Assembly: GCA_944319935.1 (NCBI GenBank)
Contig: CALUFM010000002.1
Coordinates: 124,001 to 188,000 of the forward strand
DNA: 64,000 nt
From: an uncultured Prevotella sp.
Lineage (GTDB): Bacteria; Bacteroidota; Bacteroidia; Bacteroidales; Bacteroidaceae
Reading direction: 5' to 3'
The position numbers were made by a program, and so were the translations under genes. Below, one piece after another: positions 1 to 8,131 of this stretch (its first letter is position 1; the number at the start of each line of letters is the position of its first letter). A model generated the notes under the pieces. It had not been told where the DNA came from and made no database searches. It worked only from the letters and a program-made list of their open reading frames with translations.

Positions 1-167
1 ATTTCTTCGAGAAAGCTTGCGGCATCAGTGGCAACATCCTTGGTGTGAATCCTTTCAACCAGCCTGGCGTTGAGGCTTACAAGAAAAACATGTTCGCACT
101 TCTTGACAAGCCAGGGTACGAGGCTGACAGCAAGGCCATAAAGGAAAGGTTGGCCAACGAGAAATAA
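1..167 (+). CDS. pgi: Glucose-6-phosphate isomerase, C-terminal end (partial)
   Basis: The window opens inside a reading frame (codons from base 3) that ends with TAA at 165-167. The 54 visible residues include [20 protein letters not shown] followed by [14 protein letters not shown], the conserved C-terminal region of phosphoglucose isomerases, where a helix and a catalytic lysine lie. The enzyme interconverts glucose-6-phosphate and fructose-6-phosphate in the cytosol. The start and most of the protein lie to the left of the window. The next gene on the same strand, a HAD phosphatase, follows after about 170 bases with no obvious terminator, so the two may be co-transcribed. Confidence 0.9.
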   Translation, partial: FFEKACGISGNILGVNPFNQPGVEAYKKNMFALLDKPGYEADSKAIKERLANEK

Positions 168-333
168 AGGTTTCATTAAGGTTGTGAGGTTCTGAGGGCA
201 TACGGTTTTACTGTTGTGATAAGAGTCTGATTCTATCAAAATCATACAATCAAATAACAGCAACACTGTAAAATCTTATGACATCATGATTTCAAAAAAC
301 TTAAAAACCAATAACCGTATAACCATAGAATTA

Positions 334-1068
334 ATGTTTGAAACCGAAATCTACCAATACATGAAAAAGCACGGTCTTGAGGCATTTACGCCCAAGGCCG
401 TGCTTTTTGATATGGACGGCGTATTATATGACAGCATGCCTAACCACGCCAAGAGCTGGCATGAGTCGATGGCCAAGTTTGGGCTTGACATGGCTCCAGA
501 GGAGGCTTACACGTATGAAGGCATGCGTGGTGTAGAGACCATCAAGTTGCTGGCCAAGCGTCAGTGGGGCAGGGATTTGACTGACGATGAGGCTGCCAAG
601 ATGTATGAGAAAAAGTCTGAAGCTTTTCGCGCTTGTCCCAAGGCCGAGAAGATGGTAGGCGTGGAGGAGCTTATGCGCAAGATTAAGTCAGACGGATTGA
701 AAATCGTTGTGGTGACGGGCAGCGGACAAAAGAGCCTGCTCAAGAGGCTTGAAGAAGAGTTTGCGGGGCTTGTCAGTGGAGACTTGACGGTTACAAGTTT
801 CGATGTCAAGCGCGGGAAACCTGACCCAGAACCATATCTCCGTGGTCTTGAGAAGGTCGGCATAAAGCCTTGTGAAGGCATTGTCGTAGAAAATGCCCCA
901 CTTGGAGTGCGTGCCGCCGTTGCCGCAGGAATATTTACTATAGCAGTAAACACAGGGCCTCTGCCTGACGAAGCGTTGACATCAGAGGGCGCGAACCTGG
1001 TATTTGCCAAGATGACAGACTTGCGGGATGCTTGGGAAGTATTGCTTTCGGAAGCGAGAAAGATATAG
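334..1068 (+). CDS. HAD-superfamily hydrolase, beta-phosphoglucomutase-like
   Basis: A protein of about 244 residues with the full HAD subfamily IA motif set. Motif I is FDMDGVLYDSMP (nucleophile D26, acid/base D28), followed by a helical cap. Motif II is VVTGSGQ, the motif III lysine is in KRGKPDPEPYL, and the motif IV acidic residue is in VVENAPLGV. This family hydrolyses or transfers phosphate on small phosphorylated sugars or related metabolites in the cytosol; the substrate cannot be read from the sequence. An in-frame ATG at 286 would add 16 residues that do not look like HAD sequence, so the start at 334 is preferred. Its position after pgi suggests a sugar-phosphate substrate, which is inference. 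A weak hairpin follows at 1109. Confidence 0.85.
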   Translation: MFETEIYQYMKKHGLEAFTPKAVLFDMDGVLYDSMPNHAKSWHESMAKFGLDMAPEEAYTYEGMRGVETIKLLAKRQWGRDLTDDEAAKMYEKKSEAFRACPKAEKMVGVEELMRKIKSDGLKIVVVTGSGQKSLLKRLEEEFAGLVSGDLTVTSFDVKRGKPDPEPYLRGLEKVGIKPCEGIVVENAPLGVRAAVAAGIFTIAVNTGPLPDEALTSEGANLVFAKMTDLRDAWEVLLSEARKI

Positions 1069-1108
1069 GATTCAGCATCCAGTTAATAAGGATTGTCTTG
1101 TGATTCGT

Positions 1109-1141
1109 GGTAAGGGCCAGTGTGGCTCTTGCCATTTATTT
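1109..1141 (+). terminator. Weak terminator after the HAD phosphatase gene
   Basis: Ten-base stem (1109-1118 with 1124-1133, two G-U pairs, loop AGTGT) followed by ATTTATTTTG. It lies about 40 bases after the stop codon. Confidence 0.5.
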
Positions 1142-1263
1142 TGTCTTGTTGTGAACAGATGTCTGTAAAAGGTGGTATTTCGCGTTGTAAGAAATGGCCT
1201 TTCGCCGTCTTGTTCACGGCTTTTTGACGCATGAAAGGGGACCTTTCGGAAAGATGCTTTTAT

Positions 1264-2303
1264 TCAGTAAACGTGAGTTCGGCATAAGAAAGCCATTAAA
1301 AAAGTTGTGGGAATGGAATGTTTTTAGTACCTTTAAGGGTGAAAATCAACAAGTTACATAAAAACATCCATTCCCATGACAGATGCAAATTTAATAGAAA
1401 TTTTCTGTATTCTCGACGAATTCTGCAAATATTTCATTCCCGAACTGAAGAAACACACGTTGGACACCTGTGGCAAACGCCGCCGCAACCGTCCGTGCCG
1501 CATGTCGGACAGCGAGGTGATGACCATCCTCGTACTCTTCCACACCATGCGCCACCGTGACCTCAAGTCGTTCTACCTCGGCTACGTATGCAACCACATG
1601 CGCAGGGGGTTTCCCAACCGCCTGTCCTACAACCGCTTCGTCAAAAGGTAGGCCAAGGTCGGGCTTAACCTGCTGCTGTTCTTCCAGACGTGCGCATTGG
1701 GCAAATGCACGGGCATATCAATAATCGATTCCACGCCGCTGGCGTCATGCCACATAAAGGTGCCCACAGCCACAAGACCATGAGGGGATGGGCGGCCAGG
1801 GGCAAATGCACCATGGGATGGTTCTACGGCTTCAAGCTGCATATCGTCATTAACGACCGCGGAGAAATCATACAATGGACGCTCACGCCCGGGAACGTGG
1901 ACGACCGTGAACCCTTGAAGGACAAGGACTTCACACACAGGCTCTTCGGGAAGCTCTTCGCCGACAGGGGGTACATAAGCCGGGAGCTGTTCGAGACCCT
2001 TTTCGTTGACGACATACACCTTGTCACCAAACTCAAGAAGAACATGAAAAACTCCCTCATGAACCTGCACGACAAAATCCTGCTCAGGAAAAGGGCACTC
2101 GTCGAGACCGTCAACGACGAACTCAAGAACGTCTGCCAAATTGAACACACAAGGCACAGGTGCATTGACAACTTCGCCTCAAACCTGGTTGCCGGACTCA
2201 TTGCGTACAACCTCTTGCCCAAGAAACCGTCCATGAATATTGACATCATTGACAAAAGCAGGCTTATCGCATAAACTTCTTATGCCGAACTCGCGTTCAG
2301 TAA
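1264..2303. mobile_element. IS982-family insertion sequence with 7-bp target duplication
   Basis: A 1026-base element (1271-2296) bounded by 20-base terminal inverted repeats that match at 19 of 20 positions: ACGTGAGTTCGGCATAAGAA at 1271-1290 and its complement, with C for T at one position, at 2277-2296. Both sides carry the same 7-base direct repeat TCAGTAA (1264-1270 and 2297-2303), as expected for a target-site duplication. Length and transposase match the IS982 family. The element sits in the convergent intergenic space between the HAD phosphatase gene and htpG, so it breaks no gene. Its transposase carries a stop codon and a frameshift, so it should not move unaided. Confidence 0.9.
1376..2274 (+). 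pseudogene. IS982-family transposase, broken by a stop codon and a frameshift
   Basis: The frame starting at 1376 encodes an IS982-type N-terminus (residues MTDANLIEIFCILDEFCKYF) and stops at a TAG at 1649-1651. The same frame continues with AKVGLNLLLFFQ and the first-Asp motif SIIDSTPLASCHIK up to about 1759. Homology then switches to the frame that ends at 2274, giving SHKTMRGWAARGKCTMGWFY, VINDRGEI, LTPGNVDD, ADRGYISRELFETLF and VETVNDELKNVCQIEHTRHR, the rest of the DDE transposase. The simplest reading is a CAG-to-TAG nonsense change at 1649 plus a one-base loss near 1756-1761. A single intact protein of about 300 residues would be usual. IS982 elements normally have one frame, so programmed frameshifting is unlikely given the extra stop. 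Confidence 0.9.
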
Positions 2304-2315
2304 TGGTTGATAGGA

Positions 2316-2356
2316 CAAAAAAACGGGCGTGAAAGCAACAATGGCTTTCACGCCCG
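2316..2356 (-). terminator. Intrinsic terminator of htpG
   Basis: Perfect 13-base stem CGGGCGTGAAAGC (2324-2336) with 2344-2356. It is followed on the minus strand by seven T (2317-2323) and lies 28 bases after the htpG stop codon. Confidence 0.9.
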
Positions 2357-2383
2357 CAAAGTTTCAATCGTATGAAGTTATGT

Positions 2384-4438
2384 TTATTTTATCATTGAAA
2401 CAGAGCGTTTTACGAACTCGTCAAGAGCCGCTCCTTTCAGCATGCCGTTTTGCAGGAGGGCAAGGTCGATAAGCTGGTGTATGACTTTGTTGCCCTTTGC
2501 GTAGTCGGCTATTATTTGCTTTTTCTTGTCACGCTGCTCGTCAAGTGCCTTTTCTGTGGCGGCGAGGTCGTCCTTTTCCTCTTGTGTCACTTCCTCAGGC
2601 TTCTTTTTGCCTTGGTTCTGGTGTAAAGCCGCAAGGCGTGCCTGTTGCCCTTTTATTTCGCTTATTACGGGCTTTAACGTCTCGCCGCATTTCTCGTTCT
2701 CGTCGTCAAGTATGCCCTTGATTAGCGGGTGTTCGCTGTTGAGTACGAGGCTGTAGCTGTCAGGCATCTGCGCGTAGAAGCTCATGCCGCTCTGGTAACG
2801 GCTGATGTCTTTCATGCGTCGCATGTATTCGCTTTGGGTAATCATCACGGGTTGCGCGCTTTCACCGAGGGCTTGTACCTCCACGCTGAACTCTGCCTTG
2901 TCGATATGCGGTATCTGTGAGCGGAACGCTGATGACAAGTTGTCAGTCTGGTCGCTGTCAAGTTCGCTTTTCTTGGTGTCTTCTTTTACAATCAGACGGT
3001 CGATTGTGTCACTGTCAACGCGCATGAAGCGGCTCTTCTCAATCTTCTGCTCGAACATCGAAGCAGTCGGGACATCGAGTTGCCCGTCGAATGTCAGGAC
3101 GCTGTAGCCCTTGCCCTTGGCCATTTCTATGTATGAATATTGCTCTTCTTTGTTGGTAGAGTATAGGTAAACGGTCTGTCCGTCTTTGTCGGTTTGGTTG
3201 TCTTTTATGAGCGTCTTGTATTCATCGAGCGTGAAGTATTTTCCGTCAACGTCTTTCAAGAGCGTGAAGTCCTTTGCGCGGTCGTAAAAGTCTTCCTGTG
3301 ACAGCATGCCGTAGTTGATGAAAAGTTTCAGGTCGTCCCACTTGCTCTCATATTCCTTGCGGTTCTCCTTGAATATGCTGTTGAGGCGGTCAGCCACTTT
3401 CTTTGTGATGTAAGTTGATATTTTCTTAACGTCACGGTCGCTTTGCAGGTAGCTGCGGCTGACGTTCAACGGAATGTCGGGAGAGTCGATGACGCCATGC
3501 AACAGCGTGAGGAAGTCAGGAACGATGCCTTCAACCTGGTCGGTGACGAACACCTGGTTGCAGTAAAGCTGGATTTTGTTGCGTTGCAGGTCAATGTTCG
3601 ACTTGATGCGCGGGAAGTAAAGTATTCCGGTAAGATTGAAAGGATAATCTACGTTCAGGTGAATCCAGAACAGCGGGTCGTCCTGCATGGGGTAAAGTTC
3701 GTGGTAGAACTTCTTGTAGTCTTCGTCTTTCAGCGTGCTTGGAGTTTTTGTCCACAGCGGCTCTACATCGTTTATGATGTTGTCTTCTTCGGTTTCTACC
3801 TGTTTGCCGTCTTTCCATTCGGTTTTCTTTCCGAAAGCGATGGGCACTGGCATGAACTTGCAATACTTGTTCAGCAATCCCTGTATCTTGTTCTTTTCAA
3901 GGAATTCCTTGCAGTCGTCGGCGATGTGCAGGACTATGTCTGAGCCTCTTTCGGCTTTATCGGCATCGTCAATCTCAAACGACGGGCTGCCGTCACAGCT
4001 CCATTTTACGGCCTTTGCGCCTTCTTTATAGCTCTTGGTGATTATTTCAACCTTGTCGCTTACCATGAACGCACTATAGAAGCCGAGGCCGAAATGCCCG
4101 ATGATTGCGTTGGCGTTGTCTTTGTATTTTGCAAGGAAGTCGTTGACTCCCGAAAAGGCAATCTGGTTAATGTATTTGTCGATTTCCTCTTCCGTCATGC
4201 CGATGCCACGGTCGCTGATGGTGAGTGTCTTGTTTTTCTCGTCGAGGGTCACGTGTACAGACAAGTCGCCGAGTTCCCCCTTGAATTCACCTTTTTCGGC
4301 CAAGGTCTTCATCTTTTGCGTGGCGTCAACGGCGTTGCTCACCATTTCGCGTAAAAAAATCTCATGGTCTGAATACAAGAATTTTTTGATTACAGGAAAG
4401 ATATTTTCCGTCGTTACTCCTATATTACCTTTTTGCAT
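2384..4438 (-). CDS. htpG: Chaperone HtpG (Hsp90 family)
   Basis: A 684-residue Hsp90-type ATP-dependent chaperone acting in the cytosol. The GHKL ATPase domain is intact: REMVSNAVDA carries the catalytic Glu31 and the Mg-binding Asn35, and SDRGIGMT and GHFGLGFYSAF form the nucleotide pocket and lid. The middle and C-terminal dimerisation domains follow over the usual length. The start is set at 4438 because HtpG proteins begin with a short lead-in to the ENIFPVIKKFLYSDHEIFLRE region. An in-frame ATG at 4576 would add 46 residues without homology. The gene is monocistronic: a strong terminator follows it and a hairpin lies upstream. No CIRCE-like operator was seen in the upstream region. Confidence 0.97.
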   Translation of the reverse strand: MQKGNIGVTTENIFPVIKKFLYSDHEIFLREMVSNAVDATQKMKTLAEKGEFKGELGDLSVHVTLDEKNKTLTISDRGIGMTEEEIDKYINQIAFSGVNDFLAKYKDNANAIIGHFGLGFYSAFMVSDKVEIITKSYKEGAKAVKWSCDGSPSFEIDDADKAERGSDIVLHIADDCKEFLEKNKIQGLLNKYCKFMPVPIAFGKKTEWKDGKQVETEEDNIINDVEPLWTKTPSTLKDEDYKKFYHELYPMQDDPLFWIHLNVDYPFNLTGILYFPRIKSNIDLQRNKIQLYCNQVFVTDQVEGIVPDFLTLLHGVIDSPDIPLNVSRSYLQSDRDVKKISTYITKKVADRLNSIFKENRKEYESKWDDLKLFINYGMLSQEDFYDRAKDFTLLKDVDGKYFTLDEYKTLIKDNQTDKDGQTVYLYSTNKEEQYSYIEMAKGKGYSVLTFDGQLDVPTASMFEQKIEKSRFMRVDSDTIDRLIVKEDTKKSELDSDQTDNLSSAFRSQIPHIDKAEFSVEVQALGESAQPVMITQSEYMRRMKDISRYQSGMSFYAQMPDSYSLVLNSEHPLIKGILDDENEKCGETLKPVISEIKGQQARLAALHQNQGKKKPEEVTQEEKDDLAATEKALDEQRDKKKQIIADYAKGNKVIHQLIDLALLQNGMLKGAALDEFVKRSVSMIK

Positions 4439-4550
4439 AGCTGTATTGTGTTTATATTGATGTTTCTCGTTTTTATCAGCCGCCATGCAAAATGTGTGCC
4501 AAAATGGGGAAAGGGGTGGGGTTAAGTGTGATTGACGGCTTTTTGTAATG

Positions 4551-4596
4551 CATTTGGCCGCAGTTTGGATTTGCAAATTCCAACTGCGGCCAAATG
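4551..4596 (-). terminator. 15-base-stem hairpin between the lipoprotein gene and htpG
   Basis: Perfect stem CATTTGGCCGCAGTT (4551-4565) with 4582-4596 and a 16-base loop. It lies about 40 bases after the stop of the minus-strand lipoprotein gene. No T-run follows on the minus strand, so termination is likely but not certain; it is also in the region leading to htpG. Confidence 0.55.
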
Positions 4597-4634
4597 ATTT
4601 ATGGTTGTTTGGTGTCTAAGAAATGACGTTTTTT

Positions 4635-5003
4635 TTAGTTTTCTTTGAAAGATACAATACTTGTAAGTTCCGGGTCAAGGTAGAATGTCTGGTTTATGGT
4701 GTCCTTGCCGATACTCATTTTTGTCCTGATGAATATGTATTGCTTGTGCAGCTTGTTGTCGTAGGTTATGCCTTTTTTGTATAGTTTGTTGTTTGCGGCG
4801 TTGGCTCTCATCGCGTTTATTGCGCTGTCGGTGACATGGCGTGTGGAGTCAAGCTCTGTGAATGATACAGAATATTCGGATGTTTGCAGGTTTTTGTCAA
4901 GGAAATCCTTAATCAGGTTTTCTGCCTTGTCTTGGTTGTCACAACTGCAAAGTGTAATTATGGCGGCCATGCAGGCGATGGCTGTTTTTATAGACCGATA
5001 CAT
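4635..5003 (-). CDS. Small putative lipoprotein of unknown function
   Basis: A 122-residue protein with a typical lipoprotein signal peptide: charged MYRSIK, a hydrophobic stretch, then the lipobox LCSC with the lipidated Cys at residue 21. The mature part is charged and mostly soluble-looking, ending in LDPELTSIVSFKEN. No family is recognised. The short size, DNQDKAE start after the Cys and alternating polar strand-like pattern resemble small Bacteroidales periplasmic lipoproteins. It is transcribed alone between a long hairpin upstream (5020-5098) and another downstream (4551-4596). Function is unknown. Confidence 0.75.
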   Translation of the reverse strand: MYRSIKTAIACMAAIITLCSCDNQDKAENLIKDFLDKNLQTSEYSVSFTELDSTRHVTDSAINAMRANAANNKLYKKGITYDNKLHKQYIFIRTKMSIGKDTINQTFYLDPELTSIVSFKEN

Positions 5004-5019
5004 GTTGCGTGAAGAAAGT

Positions 5020-5098
5020 AAAGGATTGGAAACATGGAAGCGTGCTTTGTAGCGTAATACATTTTATGTTTTACATGCTTCTTTGTTTCCAATCCTTT
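5020..5098 (-). terminator. Long hairpin terminator after pepD
   Basis: Left arm AAAGGATTGGAAAC (5020-5033) pairs perfectly with 5085-5098, and the pairing extends imperfectly another 11 bases into the loop. It begins 9 bases after the pepD stop codon; on the minus strand it is followed by TTACTTTCTTC. Confidence 0.75.
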
Positions 5099-5106
5099 GG
5101 TTTGTT

Positions 5107-6564
5107 TTATTTTACAGGAATATTTTTCATTATCTCAAGCAAGTGGTCCCATACCATTTGTACAGTCGGTATGAGCAGACGTTCGTCGGGAGAGTGTACG
5201 CCACGCAGGGTCGGTCCCATTGACACCATGTCGAGGTGTGGGTATTTTTCAGAGAAAAGTCCGCACTCAAGGCCGGCGTGTATCCCTATTACTTTTGGCT
5301 CTTTGCCAAAAAGCTTCTTGTATGTTTCCACGACGATTTCGGTAAGTTGGCTGTTCGGGTTCATCTTCCATGCCGGATACCTGTCGCCTTGAGTGACTTC
5401 TGCGCCGGCAAGTTGGAACGCGGCTTTCACCGTATTGCCCATGTTTGTGAGGTTGCTCATGACATTGGAACGTTGCGACGCAACTATTTTCACTTCGTTG
5501 TCGCTTGTTGTTACGCTTGCGATGTTGCTGGATGTTTCAACCATCCACGCCAAAGCCTCGTCTTGGCACATTGCGTATGGGCCGTTGTCTACGGCCTGTA
5601 ATGCCAATATCAGGTTGCGGCTTGTCGATTGGGGCATTACAGGTTCGGCATCGGTGCTTTCAAGATTGAACTGTATGTCGCTTTCTGTTACGTGGAATTC
5701 GTCTTCAACTTCTTTTGCGAATACGTTAAGAGCGATGCGTACGTCTTCTTTCGCTTCCGACGGAACAGCGAATACGACAACGCCGTCACGTGGAATAGCG
5801 TTGTGCATGCGGCCAGAATTGAAACTTGCAAGGCGTAAGTCGTATTTCTCGCTTGTCATGTATATGAAGCGTGTCAGCAGTTTGATGCCATTTGCGAATT
5901 TCTTGTTTATGTCGTCTCCGCTGTGGCCTCCGTGCAGTCCTTTTAGTGAAAGCCTCATAAAGAAATATCCCTCAGGGGCGTTTTCTTTGGTGAACTTGAA
6001 TGTCGCATTGGTCGTAACTCCACCTGCGCAACTGATAAAGAACTGGCCTTCGTCTTCGCTGTCGAGGTTGACGAGCAGGTCGCCTGTCATAAATCCGGCT
6101 TCCATTCCATGCGCTCCGGTCAAGCCTGTCTCCTCGTCTCTTGTGAATACGCATTCTATCGGGCCGTGTTCCAACGTGTTGTCGGCCAGTACAGCCATCT
6201 GCATCGCGCAGCCGATGCCGTCATCCGCGCCAAGGGTTGTGCCGTCGGCCTTGAGCCATTCGCCTTCTACATAAGTCTCGATTGGGTCAGTTGTAAAATC
6301 TATTTCTTTGTCAACCAGCTTGTCGCAAACCATGTCCATGTGGCTCTGCAGGATGAGTGTCTTTCTGTTTTCATAGCCTTTTGATGCGGGTTTGCGGATG
6401 ATTACATTGCCCGTTTTGTCAATGACAGTCTCCAATTTCAGTTCGTTGCCGAAGTCCTTCAGGAACTCAATCATCTTTTCCTCGTGTTTTGACGGGCGTG
6501 GAATTTTGTTGACTTTCGCAAATTGCTCAAAAACGCATTGCGGTTTAAGGTCGTTTTTGTTCAT
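5107..6564 (-). CDS. pepD: Cytosol non-specific dipeptidase (beta-Ala-His dipeptidase, M20C)
   Basis: A 485-residue zinc peptidase of the M20C family, which splits dipeptides, including Xaa-His, in the cytosol. Metal and catalytic motifs are present in order: SHMDMVCDK (His75, Asp77), TLGADDGIG (bridging Asp114/115), TRDEETGLTGAHG (catalytic Glu145 and metal-binding Glu146), NLDSEDEG and the dimerisation-domain motif GLHGGHSGDDI. The C-terminal metal-binding His lies in VIGIHAGLECG. Length is normal. The first Met fits the family start. It is followed by a long hairpin terminator. The peptidase fits a proteolytic, peptide-using anaerobe. Confidence 0.95.
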   Translation of the reverse strand: MNKNDLKPQCVFEQFAKVNKIPRPSKHEEKMIEFLKDFGNELKLETVIDKTGNVIIRKPASKGYENRKTLILQSHMDMVCDKLVDKEIDFTTDPIETYVEGEWLKADGTTLGADDGIGCAMQMAVLADNTLEHGPIECVFTRDEETGLTGAHGMEAGFMTGDLLVNLDSEDEGQFFISCAGGVTTNATFKFTKENAPEGYFFMRLSLKGLHGGHSGDDINKKFANGIKLLTRFIYMTSEKYDLRLASFNSGRMHNAIPRDGVVVFAVPSEAKEDVRIALNVFAKEVEDEFHVTESDIQFNLESTDAEPVMPQSTSRNLILALQAVDNGPYAMCQDEALAWMVETSSNIASVTTSDNEVKIVASQRSNVMSNLTNMGNTVKAAFQLAGAEVTQGDRYPAWKMNPNSQLTEIVVETYKKLFGKEPKVIGIHAGLECGLFSEKYPHLDMVSMGPTLRGVHSPDERLLIPTVQMVWDHLLEIMKNIPVK

Positions 6565-6664
6565 CTTTTATGTGTTTTTTATACAAAATATAATTTAAAT
6601 AGTCATCGTTAAATACATTCTGTGCAATGGAAATGAAAATAAATCTCATTTCTTTTGTTTTTCT

Positions 6665-6695
6665 TTTGCGTTTCGCCTGACTTGCATTATCTTTG
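6665..6695 (+). promoter_or_regulatory. Promoter for the OmpH-like gene
   Basis: TTTG (6665-6668), 19 bases, TATCTTTG (6688-6695), an exact match to the Bacteroidetes consensus. The start codon is 164 bases downstream, so the leader would be long. Confidence 0.65.
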
Positions 6696-6859
6696 CAGTG
6701 CAAAAATAAGAAAAATGATATAAACTTCCGTTTCTGTCGTGTTAATAATTACTATATTGGCGAATGGACTGCGTGCTTAACGCCCCATGCAATGTTTTGC
6801 AATGGTAATGATAACGGTGGAAAGGTTGTGTGTGAAAATAAATTATAATCAAATATAAT

Positions 6860-7456
6860 ATGAAAAAGGTAATCTGTTCGGCTGCTGTTGTAGCATTGAT
6901 GTCGCTGGTGATGGCTTCATGCAACAAGCAGGCACCCAAAGTAGACGAGAAACCGGCATCAACTTCTGCCGCAAGTACAGACATGAAGATAGCTTTCATT
7001 GAAGTGGACTCAATTATGTCGCAGTATAAGTTCTGCAAAGAACATTCTGCCATCCTTGAAAAGAAGAACCAAAACATTCAGAATACCATCAATGCCAAGG
7101 TGCGTTCGCTTCAGAGTGCGGCGGCCAAATTCCAGCAAGACATACAGAACAACAAGTACACTCAGCAGCAGGCAGAGGCAGTTCAGGCTGGTTTGCAAAA
7201 GCAGGAAGCTGACCTGAGAGAGCTTCAGCAAAGGTTGGGAACGGAGTTTCAGGCTGAAACGGAGAAGTTTAACACGGCTTTGCGTGACAGCATACAGCAT
7301 TTCCTTGCCGTTTACAATAAGGATAAAAAGTATTCGCTTATTCTCAGTAAGGCTGGCGACAACATCCTTTATGCTGACAAGGCTTATGACATAACCAATG
7401 AAGTTATTTCAGGGTTGAACAAGGCTTACAAGCCTGTTGCGGCAAAGAAAAAATAA
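6860..7456 (+). CDS. OmpH/Skp-like periplasmic chaperone, predicted lipoprotein
   Basis: A 198-residue protein of the OmpH (Skp) family. These trimeric periplasmic proteins hold unfolded outer-membrane proteins between long coiled-coil arms. The signal peptide ends in a lipobox, LVMASC (Cys21), so this copy is predicted to be membrane-anchored. After a short linker come the family's opening strand MKIAFIEVDSIMSQY and a long Gln/Glu/Lys-rich helix pair (about residues 65-150). The C-terminal part YSLILSKAGDNILYADKAYDIT returns to the core strands. It is monocistronic, with a consensus promoter upstream and a strong terminator downstream. The membrane anchor is uncommon for classical Skp but frequent in Bacteroidetes paralogues. 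Confidence 0.85.
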   Translation: MKKVICSAAVVALMSLVMASCNKQAPKVDEKPASTSAASTDMKIAFIEVDSIMSQYKFCKEHSAILEKKNQNIQNTINAKVRSLQSAAAKFQQDIQNNKYTQQQAEAVQAGLQKQEADLRELQQRLGTEFQAETEKFNTALRDSIQHFLAVYNKDKKYSLILSKAGDNILYADKAYDITNEVISGLNKAYKPVAAKKK

Positions 7457-7476
7457 AATATTTGCGAATATCAAAT

Positions 7477-7526
7477 AAAGGCATCAACGACAAGTCACAA
7501 CAAGTGAATGTTTTTGATGCCTTTTT
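7477..7526 (+). terminator. Intrinsic terminator of the OmpH-like gene
   Basis: Stem AAAGGCATCAA (7477-7487) with 7514-7524, followed by TTCTTA. It lies 20 bases after the stop codon. Confidence 0.85.
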
Positions 7527-7533
7527 CTTACCT

Positions 7534-8100
7534 TTAATTTTTATCGGTTTTGTATCTTTCTCTTCTAAGTTCTTCCATTTCCCTAAAAAAGAGTTGGTGA
7601 GTTTGCAACAGCCTGGTTAACATCGAACAGAAATAGTTTTCAATATCGGGTATTTGTCGCTTCCAAAAAATCGTAGCCATTGAATGTATGCCTACGACCT
7701 GTTTTTCTTTATTGATGGCGTACATCAGTTTTACGCCTGTGTGGTAGTTGCATTCGTTTACCGCTTTTCGTATCAATGTAAGGTTTTCAATGTCGTCAAG
7801 CGGTGAGTCATACCACCATGTGTCGGCGATGTTGATGAAAGGGCCGTTGTCGAGGTCATATATAATGAAATGCTCTCCTTGGTATGTAATGGCGAAACTC
7901 TTGTCATTATTGATTTTTTCGTAAGACAGATGCAGTTTCTTTAATGTGTTTGTCAGGAGTTTGCTGTTGGTTTCGAGGAAATCAGGATTGCTGTATTCCG
8001 TATTCTGCTTGGCTTCTTTATTGTTCTTGTAACGCCAAAATAAATATATTCCAACGGCACAAATTATTATCGGGATGAAGATTGTCAATAATGTGTCCAT
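7534..8100 (-). CDS. Membrane-anchored protein of unknown function, possibly YbjN-like
   Basis: A 188-residue protein with one N-terminal membrane segment (about residues 4-24, LLTIFIPIIICAVGIYLFW), then a Lys/Asn/Glu-rich linker and a soluble domain. The domain pattern (LKKLHLSYEKI, FAITYQGEHFIIYDLDNGPFI, then a helical run of aromatic and charged residues) resembles YbjN/type III chaperone-like alpha-beta folds. That is a weak resemblance, not an assignment. It lies 31 bases downstream of the ADP-ribosylglycohydrolase gene on the same strand with no terminator between, so the two are probably one transcript. Function is unknown. Confidence 0.7.
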   Translation of the reverse strand: MDTLLTIFIPIIICAVGIYLFWRYKNNKEAKQNTEYSNPDFLETNSKLLTNTLKKLHLSYEKINNDKSFAITYQGEHFIIYDLDNGPFINIADTWWYDSPLDDIENLTLIRKAVNECNYHTGVKLMYAINKEKQVVGIHSMATIFWKRQIPDIENYFCSMLTRLLQTHQLFFREMEELRRERYKTDKN

Positions 8101-8131
8101 GTTTCAGTTGGTTTGTGTATTTGTGATAAAG

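Noticed and set aside
1318..1560. Plus-strand frame at the left end of the IS element
   Set aside because: It is the wrong frame across the transposase start; the frame starting at 1376 has the conserved residues.
3443..3943. Long plus-strand frame inside htpG
   Set aside because: It is antisense to a full-length conserved gene and has no independent start or terminator; the htpG frame fully explains the sequence.
5020..5098. The long hairpin after pepD as a mobile MITE-like element
   Set aside because: No target-site duplication or second copy is seen, and its place right after pepD is explained by a terminator role.
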